NCBI GenBank assembly: GCA_002840975.1
Contig: PHDN01000007.1
Coordinates: 1-64,000, forward strand
Length of the DNA: 64,000 nt
Source of the DNA: Bacteroidetes bacterium HGW-Bacteroidetes-16
GTDB lineage: Bacteria > Bacteroidota > Bacteroidia > Bacteroidales > F082
Direction: 5' to 3'
The notes under the pieces: model-generated
Database searches by the model: none
What the model saw: only the letters and a program-made list of their open reading frames with translations
What the model was told of the DNA's origin: nothing
Position numbers and translations under genes: made by a program
Shown: one piece after another, positions 17,946-26,228 of the stretch
Layout of the letters: each line of letters begins with the position of its first letter
How positions within the stretch are numbered: position 1 is the stretch's first letter

Positions 17946-18503
17946 CTAGAAATTATCCCTTACTTCTTTTTTAAGATGTGCCAGTGTTTTATCAATGGGA
18001 TCATTTTTTGTGTCGAATCCGGTGGTGAGGAGTTCCTTTGCCAGGAGTGCTGCCTCATCATCGGTTTTAAATTTTGCAGCGGAGGTGTTAATCAAGCGGG
18101 CCACCTCTTCTTTGGCGGTTTTCACCATTTCCCATGAATTTTCGCCAATGTAGAGTTGCTGCGACATGTTGTGCTCGTATTCTTCGCGGATATGGTGCAA
18201 AAGCATACCTTGCAGCTCTGTCACTTTCTGTCCCTGTGATATGGAACGTTTGATCAGATTGGGAGGATTGATCCGTTCTAAAAACAACACCATGCGTTCA
18301 TAGGCCTGCAGTTTTAGCGGGATGATCACTTTTTGGCTATCGCGTTTTCTTTCCATATCCAACTTTAAACGCGTCAGGTTCTGTTCATCTTTTAAGAAGT
18401 TTAAGTGATGCTCATCGTGTTTCAAAAAAAAACGCAACATCACGTAAACCGCTGCCAACATGACTAACGACGGAATTGAGTATTTAATAATTTCAGCTAT
18501 CAT
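17946..18503 (-). CDS. Conserved hypothetical protein with N-terminal membrane anchor
   Basis: A 185-aa protein: one membrane segment at residues about 8-26, then a charged, largely helical cytoplasmic part. Residues 62-125 contain a segment of conserved look (LKLQAYERMVLFLERINPPN and HIREEYEHNMSQQLYI). I recall Bacteroidota proteins of this type annotated only as conserved hypothetical. It is 4 bp upstream of the DUF2520 gene and is probably the first gene of that operon. Confidence 0.7.
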   Translation of the reverse strand: MIAEIIKYSIPSLVMLAAVYVMLRFFLKHDEHHLNFLKDEQNLTRLKLDMERKRDSQKVIIPLKLQAYERMVLFLERINPPNLIKRSISQGQKVTELQGMLLHHIREEYEHNMSQQLYIGENSWEMVKTAKEEVARLINTSAAKFKTDDEAALLAKELLTTGFDTKNDPIDKTLAHLKKEVRDNF

Positions 18504-18613
18504 AAGTGGTTTAAATTGAATAAATGATGCTACAAAGTAACGACTTTTTTTTGCTTCGCAATGAAAACCATAAAGGTTATCAATCCATTGTTATAATTTT
18601 CACACTGAATCTA

Positions 18614-18641
18614 TTGACGTAGCTGGAAATCGCTATCTTTG
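18614..18641 (+). promoter_or_regulatory. Bacteroidota-type promoter for the aminotransferase gene
   Basis: A TTG element at 18614-18616 and TATCTTTG (18634-18641, matching TAnnTTTG) are separated by 17 bp. The start point would be near 18648, leaving about 15 nt of leader before the GTG at 18663. Confidence 0.6.
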
Positions 18642-18662
18642 CCTTTTTTAAATATATAGCGA

Positions 18663-19871
18663 GTGAACAGCAGCATATTATCAGACAGGATATTGAATTT
18701 GACCGAGTCGGCCACACTTGAAATGACGAGACTTAGCCGCGAATTGCAAGGTCAGGGAATTGACATTATTAACCTGAGTATTGGCGAACCTGATTTCAAC
18801 ACACCTGACTTTGTGAAACAAGGTGCCATGGAGGCGATTCACAACAATATCACCAAATATCCGCCGGTGCCGGGTTTAGCACCGGTAAGGGAAGCCATCT
18901 CCAAAAAACTGAAGCGTGACAACCAACTCGAATACAAACCCAGCCAGATTGTTGTTTCAAATGGAGCCAAGCAATCGCTTGCCAATGTATTTTTCTGCTT
19001 GTTAAATCCAGGTGATGAAATCATTGTACCTGCCCCTTATTGGGTTTCGTATACCGAGATGATTAAACTGGCTGGTGGTGATATAAAACTCATTGTAGCC
19101 GGTATTGAAGCCGATTTTAAGGTCACGCCAGATCAGATTGCTGCTGCCATCACTCCTCGTACTAAGGCTTTGTTAATCAATTCCCCAAGCAATCCGACCG
19201 GATCAGTTTACTCATTTGCCGAGATGAAGGCCATCGCGGAAGTGATTGCTAAACACCCTGATTTGGTAGTGATTTCGGATGAGATTTACGAACACATCCT
19301 TTTTGAGGGCTCACACGTAAGTTTAGCCTCCTTTCCGGAGATAAAAAACCAGGTGGTAATCATCAATGGCGTTTCTAAGGGGTTTTCCATGACAGGCTGG
19401 CGCATTGGATATCTGGCAGCACCCCAATTTATCGCCGATGCCTGTACCAAATTGCAGGGGCAGTTTACCTCAGGTGCCGGAAGCATTTCACAGATGGCGG
19501 CTGCCACAGCTGTCTCGGCTGATCCGAATCAAATTCCTGAATTAAAGATCATGGTGGCTGCGTTTAAAGAACGGCGCGACTTATTGGTCCGTATGATGCA
19601 GGAAATCGATGGCGTTAAAACCAATCTCCCCAAAGGTGCATTTTACCTCTTCCCCGATGTAAGCAGTTTCTTTGGAAAATCGGATGGAAATACCCTGGTG
19701 AGCGATAGCACCCAACTATGTACCTATCTGCTCGAAAAAGCCCATGTAGCCCTGGTTCCGGGTGAGGCTTTCGGCGATCCCAACTGTATCCGGCTTTCCT
19801 ATGCCACTTCAAAGGAACTCCTCGTGGAGGCTGTCAACAGGATTAAAAACGCCTTGGCCTTGTTGAAATAA
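18663..19871 (+). CDS. Class I PLP-dependent aminotransferase (aspartate aminotransferase-like)
   Basis: A 402-aa fold-type I aminotransferase. It shows LSIGEPDFNTP (about 38-48), SNGAKQSL (about 100-107), the SPSNPTGS segment (about 177-184) and the PLP lysine in INGVSKGFSMTGWRIGY. The start is a GTG at 18663: an in-frame TAG at 18657 excludes anything further upstream, and the next ATG would cut into the conserved N terminus. Likely substrate aspartate or a related amino acid with 2-oxoglutarate. Single gene with its own promoter. Confidence 0.92.
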   Translation: MNSSILSDRILNLTESATLEMTRLSRELQGQGIDIINLSIGEPDFNTPDFVKQGAMEAIHNNITKYPPVPGLAPVREAISKKLKRDNQLEYKPSQIVVSNGAKQSLANVFFCLLNPGDEIIVPAPYWVSYTEMIKLAGGDIKLIVAGIEADFKVTPDQIAAAITPRTKALLINSPSNPTGSVYSFAEMKAIAEVIAKHPDLVVISDEIYEHILFEGSHVSLASFPEIKNQVVIINGVSKGFSMTGWRIGYLAAPQFIADACTKLQGQFTSGAGSISQMAAATAVSADPNQIPELKIMVAAFKERRDLLVRMMQEIDGVKTNLPKGAFYLFPDVSSFFGKSDGNTLVSDSTQLCTYLLEKAHVALVPGEAFGDPNCIRLSYATSKELLVEAVNRIKNALALLK

Positions 19872-19972
19872 GGCTACACCTCTATTTTCAGGAAATTTCT
19901 CCCTATAATTGTGAGTTGCCTCGAATCAAACAGGCTGCGGTGGGTGTTTTTAATTCCTGCCGGATATTTATC

Positions 19973-19980
19973 TATTTTTG
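19973..19980 (+). promoter_or_regulatory. -7 element setting the start of the heptose kinase gene
   Basis: TATTTTTG matches TAnnTTTG; T-rich sequence lies about 20 bp upstream. Transcription would begin near 19987, so the ATG at 20003 rather than the longer frame from 19916 must be the start. Confidence 0.5.
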
Positions 19981-20002
19981 CAATCCAACAAAATACTTTG
20001 GC

Positions 20003-21019
20003 ATGTTGACTTCAAAAAATATAGATCAACTTTTTGAACAGTTTAATAAACTGAATGTAATGGTCATAGGTGATGTCATGGTGGACGCTTACATCTGGGG
20101 GGCTGTCGACAGGATTTGTCCCGAAGCGCCCGTACCTATTGTTACCGTGAGGCAACGCGAAAACCGATTGGGTGGAGCGGCCAATGTGGGATTAAACCTC
20201 AAAGCTTTGGGCGCAAATCCCATTTTGTGCTCTGTAATCGGCAGCGACCAAAAAGGTGTTGCATTTAAACAATTGATCCTGGATGCAGGAATGTCGCCTG
20301 AAGGGTTGATTTCCGATGAAAACAGGATCACCACAACCAAATTCAGAATCATTGGCAACCAGCACCAGATGCTCAGAGTGGATGAGGAAACTACCGAACC
20401 GCTCGATGAACATCAGTTTGAATTGTTAAACAAAAGAATACTTCGGCTGTTTGTAGAAAATGAAGTCCATGTAGTGATATTTCAGGATTATGACAAAGGG
20501 GTTATTTCATCACAACTGATTGAAAATGTGGTTGCAGAGGCCAAACGACGTAAAATTCCGGTAGCTGTTGACCCGAAGAAAAGGAATTTCCTTGATTATA
20601 AAAAGGTAACACTCTTTAAACCCAATATCAAGGAGGTGAAGGAAGGACTGGGGATTAATTTCGATCCGCACAACAACGAACAACTCGAAATGGTCGTGGC
20701 ACAACTTCAGGATAAACTTCAGGCAAAAATGGTGCTAAATACCCTGTCAGAGTTGGGGGTATTTATCAGCTGGGAAGAGCAGGGAATGTATGAGTCGCAA
20801 CTGATCCCGGCTCACCACCGCAATATTACGGATGTTTCGGGAGCCGGTGATACGGTGATTAGCGTTGCTGCCCTGTGTTTGGCACTTGATACCGAACCCA
20901 GAATCATGGCTGCTATTGCCAACCTGGCAGGAGGTCTTGTGTGTGAAGAGGTGGGAGTCATTCCGATAAATAAAGAGAAACTGCGCATAGAAGTAGCGAA
21001 GATGATGGGTGCTAATTAG
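20003..21019 (+). CDS. PfkB-family kinase, probable D-glycero-beta-D-manno-heptose-7-phosphate kinase
   Basis: A protein of about 338 aa of the RfaE1/HldE kinase type. It shows VMVIGDVMVDAYIWG near the N terminus, GGAANVGLNLKALGA (PfkB signature 1) and the C-terminal DVSGAGDTVISV (PfkB signature 2, catalytic Asp in GAGD). In ADP-heptose synthesis this kinase phosphorylates heptose-7-P at C1. No cytidylyltransferase domain is attached, as usual in split systems. The start at 20003 is preferred because of the promoter just upstream. Confidence 0.85.
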   Translation: MLTSKNIDQLFEQFNKLNVMVIGDVMVDAYIWGAVDRICPEAPVPIVTVRQRENRLGGAANVGLNLKALGANPILCSVIGSDQKGVAFKQLILDAGMSPEGLISDENRITTTKFRIIGNQHQMLRVDEETTEPLDEHQFELLNKRILRLFVENEVHVVIFQDYDKGVISSQLIENVVAEAKRRKIPVAVDPKKRNFLDYKKVTLFKPNIKEVKEGLGINFDPHNNEQLEMVVAQLQDKLQAKMVLNTLSELGVFISWEEQGMYESQLIPAHHRNITDVSGAGDTVISVAALCLALDTEPRIMAAIANLAGGLVCEEVGVIPINKEKLRIEVAKMMGAN

Positions 21020-21038
21020 TTCAGGGAAAAACCAGTAT

Positions 21039-21749
21039 ATGAATCAGTACAATACTCCGGGGAAGAAGTTAAGGGTCGAAAAAATGTTTAACGACATTGC
21101 ACCAAGGTACGACTTGCTGAACCATGTTTTATCAGCGGGCATCGACATCAGGTGGCGTATCAGAGTGAGAAGACTGCTGGAACCACTTCATCCACAGACC
21201 ATTTTGGATGTGGCAACCGGTACGGGCGATTTGGCGATTGAACTGGCCAAACTGCATCCTGAAAAAATTGTCGGATTGGACATTGCCGAACAGATGCTGG
21301 AAGTGGGAAAGCAGAAAATTGTTAAAGCAGGTCTTCATCAGCTCATCGAGATGGTGCATGGAGATTCCGCCGAAATACCCTTTCCAGATAACTCATTTGA
21401 TGCCGTGACGGTGGCCTTTGGCGTGCGCAATTTTGAAAACCTGCAGGTCGGATTGAAAGAAATGAGACGGGTGCTGAAGCCACAAGGCAGGATGGTGGTG
21501 CTTGAGTTTTCGAGGCCAAATCAGTTTGTTTTCAAACAGGGATATCAATTTTATTTTAAATTCATACTTCCCCTGGTGGGTAAAACCGTGTCGAAGAACA
21601 GCGAAGCCTACACCTATTTACCCGATTCGGTTTCTGCCTTTGCTGAAGGTCAGGAGTTTCTCGACCAAATGGAAACGGCCGGATTTAAAGAGGTACATCA
21701 AAAGCGATTGACCATGGGAATAGCCTCTCTTTACTGGGGATCAAAATAA
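21039..21749 (+). CDS. ubiE: Demethylmenaquinone methyltransferase (UbiE/MenG)
   Basis: A protein of about 236 aa with FNDIAPRYDLLNHVLSAGID at the N terminus, SAM motif ILDVATGTGDLAIEL (about 55-69) and the UbiE signature VTVAFGVRNFENL. It methylates demethylmenaquinone in menaquinone synthesis, implying a respiratory quinone. I use ATG 21039; an alternative in-frame start at 21009 overlaps the kinase gene. It directly precedes the PorT gene, a typical Bacteroidota neighbourhood. Confidence 0.93.
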   Translation: MNQYNTPGKKLRVEKMFNDIAPRYDLLNHVLSAGIDIRWRIRVRRLLEPLHPQTILDVATGTGDLAIELAKLHPEKIVGLDIAEQMLEVGKQKIVKAGLHQLIEMVHGDSAEIPFPDNSFDAVTVAFGVRNFENLQVGLKEMRRVLKPQGRMVVLEFSRPNQFVFKQGYQFYFKFILPLVGKTVSKNSEAYTYLPDSVSAFAEGQEFLDQMETAGFKEVHQKRLTMGIASLYWGSK

Positions 21750-21791
21750 ACCGGACGTAAATCAAAAAATAAACTCGTTAATCGGAACCTG

Positions 21792-22619
21792 ATGAAATAC
21801 TATCGCCTACAGAAAAGCGTTAACCTACTCATGAGTTATCAATTGAAAAAATCACTTGCCACAATAACAGGTATAGCTTTGATGGGATTGTTGTTTAGTA
21901 CATCTGCCGTGGCGCAGCAACGAAAACCAATGAATTTACCTAATTTCGACCATGTAACCTATCATTTTGGATTTATTTTGGGAGTCAATCAAATGCTTTT
22001 TTCCGTGAAAACGGTTGACAATCTTTCGTTTATCAAATGGAGCTCTACAGAAATGCCGGATTTTTACTCGGTAGATTCGGCCTTCGTTTATGGTGTTAAT
22101 TCGGTTCCTACACCGGGTTTCAGCATCGGGATTGTTGGGAACCTGCACCTGACACCAGATCTTAATTTGCGCTTTATCCCTTCTCTTTCGTTCGGTGAGC
22201 GGTTGTTGTTTTACAATATCCGGACCTATAAAAACGGTGATGAAGAATCTGTTGAAATGCGAAAGGGGATCACCTCTACCCTGGTTGAATTTCCACTCGA
22301 ACTCAAATATAAATCGCGCAGGCTGAACAACGTGGCTGCTTACGTGCTGGGCGGTGTAAAATACAGCATCGACCTGGCCTCGCAAAAAAAGTCACAACAA
22401 AACTCCAGTGATATTACCGTCAAACTTAACCGCCACGACATTTCGTTGGAACTGGGTGTTGGCTTCGACTTCTATACAACCTATTTTAAATTTGGCACAG
22501 AACTGAAAATGGGTTATGGATTAAACAACCTGATCATCCGCGAAAGCAACATCTATACAAACAGCATCGACCAGCTACGCTCCAAAGTGTTCTTACTGTC
22601 GTTTACCTTCGAGGGATAG
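21792..22619 (+). CDS. porT: PorT-like outer-membrane beta-barrel protein (T9SS component)
   Basis: A 275-aa protein; signal peptide ending TSAVAQQ, then an eight-strand-type barrel with alternating hydrophobic residues, including YHFGFILGVNQM, PGFSIGIVGNLHLTPDLNLRFIPSLSF-like strands and a final SFTFEG. PorT is needed for assembly of the type IX secretion system, and three T9SS cargos occur in this window. A second ATG at 21831 gives a more compact signal peptide and may be the true start. Confidence 0.82.
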   Translation: MKYYRLQKSVNLLMSYQLKKSLATITGIALMGLLFSTSAVAQQRKPMNLPNFDHVTYHFGFILGVNQMLFSVKTVDNLSFIKWSSTEMPDFYSVDSAFVYGVNSVPTPGFSIGIVGNLHLTPDLNLRFIPSLSFGERLLFYNIRTYKNGDEESVEMRKGITSTLVEFPLELKYKSRRLNNVAAYVLGGVKYSIDLASQKKSQQNSSDITVKLNRHDISLELGVGFDFYTTYFKFGTELKMGYGLNNLIIRESNIYTNSIDQLRSKVFLLSFTFEG

Positions 22620-22758
22620 CTTTTAGACCTCCTACCATCCGGGTAGGAAGTAAACATCATTTTTTTTAATGGCACTATGGCTCAGTCTCAGGGTATTTCA
22701 TTAAGCTGATTTTTTGGGATCACTGTTTTTGTTTTATCAGGGATGACCAAAATATTTC

Positions 22759-22766
22759 TACCTTTG
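22759..22766 (+). promoter_or_regulatory. -7 element that decides the start of the next gene
   Basis: TACCTTTG matches TAnnTTTG. Transcription would start near 22773, downstream of the first in-frame ATG at 22743, so translation should begin at 22791. Confidence 0.5.
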
Positions 22767-22790
22767 AAAATCATTATATATCCGGAAGCA

Positions 22791-23501
22791 ATGGACATTG
22801 AGTATAATCCTAATCCCTTTTTTCAAAAAATGGTTGAAAAGGCCACTTTGAAACAACACGTGTATAACAATACCCTGGAAACGTTTAACCTGATCAAGGA
22901 TTCGATCCTGGAGCTTGAGAAGAAATACGCGGACTATGTAAAAAATAAAGTGCCCCACGTTTTGGTTCCGTTTGAATCGAGCAGCATGAGTGACTTTGAG
23001 ATTGAGCTTAAATTTGGCGGAGATGTGCTTCTTTTTTTGATGCATACCAATATCTTTGAATTTTCACGTCATCATGAAGTGATGCGCACCGATTACATTC
23101 ATGAAGATAAAAGCCGCAGCTATTGTGGGGTGATCAACATCTATAATTTCCTGGCCGACTCATTTAAGTACAACCGGGTAAACGACATTGGATACCTTAT
23201 TGGGCGCGTGTTTGTAAACAAAGACAAACATTATTTTATTGAAGGAAAGCGCGAGTTGGGATTTATTTTTAATAATTTCGAAAACAACCTGGTTGATCAA
23301 GCTTCCATTAACAACCTCCTGGAGACGGCCATTACCTACACCGTGAACTTCGATTTGCTTACTCCTGATTACGATCTGGTTAAGGAAGTTTCGGTTTATG
23401 ACATGAAAAATACCCGGGATATTATCTCGATAAAAACGGGTAAGCGACTGGGTTATAAATTTCAGGCTGATACCGAGAGAAGCAATGGGGGAGGAGCCTA
23501 A
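22791..23501 (+). CDS. Conserved hypothetical protein of Bacteroidota
   Basis: A soluble protein of about 236 aa with no signal peptide or membrane segment. Mixed alpha/beta composition; a helical N terminus (about 8-45) is followed by strand-rich segments such as FEIELKFGGDVLLFLMHTNI and VNDIGYLIGRVFVNKDKHYF. No motif for a known activity. The start at 22791 is preferred to 22743 because a promoter -7 element lies between them. Monocistronic, upstream of tRNA-Glu. Confidence 0.65.
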   Translation: MDIEYNPNPFFQKMVEKATLKQHVYNNTLETFNLIKDSILELEKKYADYVKNKVPHVLVPFESSSMSDFEIELKFGGDVLLFLMHTNIFEFSRHHEVMRTDYIHEDKSRSYCGVINIYNFLADSFKYNRVNDIGYLIGRVFVNKDKHYFIEGKRELGFIFNNFENNLVDQASINNLLETAITYTVNFDLLTPDYDLVKEVSVYDMKNTRDIISIKTGKRLGYKFQADTERSNGGGA

Positions 23502-23578
23502 AGGGCCATGAAAAAAAAATTCCAGAAAATGTTGTGCAAGTAAAAAAAGGTTCTATTTTTGCACCTCCTAAACGAAAC

Positions 23579-23652
23579 GGTCCGTTCGTCTAGTCCGGTC
23601 AGGACGCCAGGTTTTCATCCTGGTAACACGGGTTCGAATCCCGTACGGACTA
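23579..23652 (+). tRNA. tRNA-Glu (anticodon TTC)
   Basis: Cloverleaf: acceptor GGTCCGT (23579-23585) with ACGGACT (23645-23651), anticodon stem CCAGG/CCTGG with loop TTTTCAT and anticodon TTC at 23614-23616, T loop TTCGAAT, discriminator A at 23652. CCA is not encoded (only CA follows). It marks the boundary between housekeeping genes and the accessory/stress region. Confidence 0.95.
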
Positions 23653-23655
23653 CAG

Positions 23656-23689
23656 AAGCCTCTAAATCAATGATTTGGAGGCTTTTTTT
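23656..23689 (+). terminator. Terminator after tRNA-Glu
   Basis: A long stem formed by AAGCCTCTAAAT and ATTTGGAGGCTT (one wobble) is followed by a run of seven T. A typical rho-independent terminator. Confidence 0.85.
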
Positions 23690-23785
23690 ATGCTCCAAAT
23701 GTATGCGCCCCGTTCTCGTCCTTTGTATGGTGGTCTTCCGACCGTAGTTGCTCCCAAAAAGAGATCAATTGCCAAAATAATGGCG

Positions 23786-24000
23786 CTAAAAATCAAACCA
23801 TTAAAATAATTACTTAGCTTTACCCCACCAAACACCCGATGATCCATTTACAGTGAAACATAGAGCTGATTTAGATAATTTTGGACTAAAAAATGGGTAA
23901 TCTGGTGATAATGAGATTAGATGAATACTGAAAGGACTATTAACAACGAAGCCAATATAATAGATATGGCGACAATAAACGGAATAAGGATGTTGTGTGC
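23786..24000 (+). repeat. Dispersed repeat, copy 1
   Basis: Core A (23786-23856) contains CTAAAAATCAAACCA and TTTACCCCACCAAACACCCG, then GATGATCCATTTACAGTGA. Core B (about 23904-24000) contains GTGATAATGAGATTA, AACAACGAAGCC and ATAGATATGGCGACAAT. It lies upstream of the DUF3788 gene. Four other copies occur at 33.4, 35.9, 38.0 and 41.8 kb, all in this orientation. Confidence 0.85.
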
Positions 24001-24034
24001 AACGCAGAATTACAGCCTTCAAAACTGAAAAAAT

Positions 24035-24457
24035 ATGGAAGATAGTAGTGTTTTTCCAGACATAACAGCAAAACCGACTGATAAAGATTTAGCCGAAAAA
24101 CTTGATTCTAAATACGAACTATGGAAACAGATTCATGACATGGTTTTGAGTAAATATCCCAACGGATTGGCTGAATGGAATTATCCAGGTAAAAAATATG
24201 GTTGGTTTTTTCGGATTAAAGATAAAAAAAGAGCGATTATCTATCTATTACCAAGAAACCAATATTTCAAAGTAGCTTTTGTTTTTGGAGATAAAGCGGT
24301 AAATGAGATAATGAAGAGCAAAATTTCAAATGACATAAAAACAGAAATTAGCCAAGCAACAAAATATGCAGAAGGTCGTGGGATAAGAATTGATGTGATT
24401 GATGATTCAATTATATTCGACATCGAGCAATTAATTGACATTAAACTAAATAATTAG
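24035..24457 (+). CDS. DUF3788 family protein
   Basis: A 140-aa soluble protein matching the DUF3788 family: AEWNYPGKKYGWFFRIKDKK (about 48-67) and RAIIYLLPRNQYFKVAFVFG (about 68-87) are typical. Function unknown; related small proteins are often solitary genes in variable regions. It is placed between a dispersed repeat and an imperfect inverted repeat, a cassette-like arrangement. Confidence 0.75.
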   Translation: MEDSSVFPDITAKPTDKDLAEKLDSKYELWKQIHDMVLSKYPNGLAEWNYPGKKYGWFFRIKDKKRAIIYLLPRNQYFKVAFVFGDKAVNEIMKSKISNDIKTEISQATKYAEGRGIRIDVIDDSIIFDIEQLIDIKLNN

Positions 24458-24901
24458 ACCAAAGATTCTGAACCCGTGCTGCATTGAGAATGGATACAAT
24501 TCATACTCAGCACACAACGCACAATATAGTGCAGCGACGGGATACGATTTGCATTCGGCATTCCGCCTTCGTTTCAGCTTTTGCAACTGGGGACATAGCG
24601 CTTCCCGAAAAACCAGCCTACTCATATTGGCGAACCCATAGCAACAAGGCATTAGAAAAGCAAATTACAAACATGACAAAGTCTAAAAATTTGAAAACGA
24701 AATCAAAAAGTGCCTGACAGGAATGACAGAATAGTTGCTTTTTTGAGCACCTATATAAAAAGGAAATGAAAGCCATTGCCTTGGGCGAAGATAATGTGTG
24801 AATGATGTAAAGTATTTCCAGAAAGATATAACGTTTTCCGGAATGAGTGTTTGCAACTTTGTATTGTTGTGAAAATTCATTCACAATTAAAAATTTAAAG
24901 C
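24458..24901. other. 444-bp intergenic region: inverted repeat, then csbD promoter
   Basis: The first part holds nested hairpins: outer arms CCCGTGCTGCA (24473-24483) and TGCAGCGACGGG (24530-24541), inner arms TGAGAATG (24485-24492) and CATACTCA (24502-24509). The middle (about 24545-24790) shows no supported feature. The end holds the regulated csbD promoter. Confidence 0.6.
24797..24861 (+). promoter_or_regulatory. Stress-type promoter with two-box direct repeat (csbD)
   Basis: Box 1 is TGTGAATGATGTAA (24797-24810). Box 2, AGAAAGATATAA, ends at 24831, 21 bp after box 1 ends. The -7 element CAACTTTG (24854-24861) follows 22 bp later. The arrangement matches three other promoters in this island. 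Confidence 0.75.
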
Positions 24902-25087
24902 ATGAACACAACAGAATTAAAAGGAAACTGGAATGAGCAGAAAGGTAAGCTCAAACAGAAATTTGCAAACTTAACTGACGATGATCTGATGTATGCCGAA
25001 GGTAAAAAAGATGAAATGCTTGGAAAACTTCAAAAAAAACTCGGAAAAACCAAAGAAGAATTGCACAAGGTTATGTCAGAACAATAG
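24902..25087 (+). CDS. CsbD family stress protein
   Basis: A 61-aa CsbD-like protein: [20 protein letters not shown] and a C-terminal [16 protein letters not shown] helix pair. These small helical proteins are typically induced in general stress responses; their molecular role is unknown. It has its own regulated promoter and a hairpin terminator, so it is monocistronic. Confidence 0.9.
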   Translation: MNTTELKGNWNEQKGKLKQKFANLTDDDLMYAEGKKDEMLGKLQKKLGKTKEELHKVMSEQ

Positions 25088-25103
25088 TAATCTGCTTATT
25101 AGA

Positions 25104-25144
25104 AAAGATGTCGTTTCGCTCAATATTCGCTAAACGGCATCTTT
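25104..25144 (+). terminator. Stem-loop terminator after csbD
   Basis: AAAGATGTCGTTT (25104-25116) pairs with AAACGGCATCTTT (25132-25144) with one wobble around a 15-nt loop. The T tract is short. Confidence 0.6.
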
Positions 25145-25204
25145 GTAAATAGCTCAATAAAAGAAGCATTTTAACATACCACTTGGTATAAAATTATTTA
25201 GACC

Positions 25205-25876
25205 ATGGCTCAACATATTGTAAAAGTAAACTCGATTAAACACATCACACATGATGCATTGCAAATTGTTACTGAAAAACCTCTGAAGTACAATTTCACT
25301 CCGGGGCAGGCCACTGAAGTTGCAATAAATAAAAAAGGGTGGAAGGATGAAAAAAGACCTTTTACCTTCACTTCCCTGCCTGTCAGTGATTTCCTCGAAT
25401 TTTCCATCAAAACATATCCGTCGCACAAAGGTGTAACGAACGAACTTTTGAAACTAAAAAAGGATGATGAACTGATTTTGCACGATGTTTTTGGCGCTAT
25501 TGCCTATAAAGGAGAAGGTGTATTTATTGCAGGCGGTGCTGGTGTTACACCATTTATATGTATTCTCAGGAATCTACAGGTTAAGAATGAGATTCGTGGA
25601 AACAAGTTGATTTTTGCCAATAAAACCAAAGAAGATATCATACTTGAATCAGAATTTGAAAAGTTATTAGGCGAGAATTTCATCAATATTCTATCAGATG
25701 AAGTAACCGATGAATATGCCCATGGTCAAATCGACGAAAACTTTCTTAAAGTCAACATTGCCGGTTTCAATCAGCAATTTTATTTATGTGGACCACCACC
25801 TATGATGGCCGCTGTAAAAAAGCAACTGGTAAATTTAGGCGTAAGTGAAAAAGCAATAGTAACAGAAAAAATGTAA
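25205..25876 (+). CDS. Ferredoxin/flavodoxin reductase-like FAD/NAD(P) oxidoreductase
   Basis: A 223-aa protein of the FNR superfamily without an iron-sulfur domain. The FAD-binding barrel has RPFTFTSLP (about 57-65, R-x-[FY]-[ST] motif) and the NAD-binding half has FIAGGAGVTPFICIL (about 107-121) and YLCGPPPMMAAVK (about 192-204). It probably passes electrons between NAD(P)H and a small acceptor protein, and its stress-island location suggests redox protection. The start ATG at 25205 follows a non-coding stretch without a strong promoter match. Confidence 0.85.
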   Translation: MAQHIVKVNSIKHITHDALQIVTEKPLKYNFTPGQATEVAINKKGWKDEKRPFTFTSLPVSDFLEFSIKTYPSHKGVTNELLKLKKDDELILHDVFGAIAYKGEGVFIAGGAGVTPFICILRNLQVKNEIRGNKLIFANKTKEDIILESEFEKLLGENFINILSDEVTDEYAHGQIDENFLKVNIAGFNQQFYLCGPPPMMAAVKKQLVNLGVSEKAIVTEKM

Positions 25877-25877
25877 C

Positions 25878-26228
25878 ATGGAAAAGAAAAATATCACAAA
25901 AAACAAAAATCTTGAATTTCAGGCACCTGATAAACCTCCGACAGAAATTAAACCTGTAACTGACGGACAAAACACGGATAAGCAAGTGGCTTATGAACAA
26001 CTTGAGAAGGATTTGAATGAAAAGATTCTGAAAATTACCATGAGGATTAAGGATCATTATCCGGAGTTATCTAAGTATCTGGAAGAAATGCCAGTGACTG
26101 TTCCTTCAGAAAATGATCCGGAAATAACGCTTAATCAGTTAAAATCTTACTATGAATCACTGAATTCATTTCTACAGAAATACAATGTTGATTCTCCAAA
26201 AGACGAAGAGAGGAAAAACCATGAGTAA
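25878..26228 (+). CDS. Small hypothetical protein
   Basis: A 116-aa charged, probably helical protein (VAYEQLEKDLNEKILKITMR, then a Pro-rich turn and LNQLKSYYESLNSFLQKY). No recognised domain. It starts 1 bp after the reductase stop and overlaps the SOD start by 8 bp, so it is almost certainly translated as part of this operon. Confidence 0.6.
   Translation: MEKKNITKNKNLEFQAPDKPPTEIKPVTDGQNTDKQVAYEQLEKDLNEKILKITMRIKDHYPELSKYLEEMPVTVPSENDPEITLNQLKSYYESLNSFLQKYNVDSPKDEERKNHE

Noticed and set aside
22630-22648. Hairpin TCCTACC/GGTAGGA after the porT-like gene as a terminator
   Set aside because: The stem has only 7 bp and the T run begins about 10 nt downstream, so I could not support it as a terminator.
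24484-24717. 77-codon plus-strand frame between DUF3788 and csbD
   Set aside because: Begins inside an inverted repeat, has low-complexity Lys-rich end and no promoter or family match.
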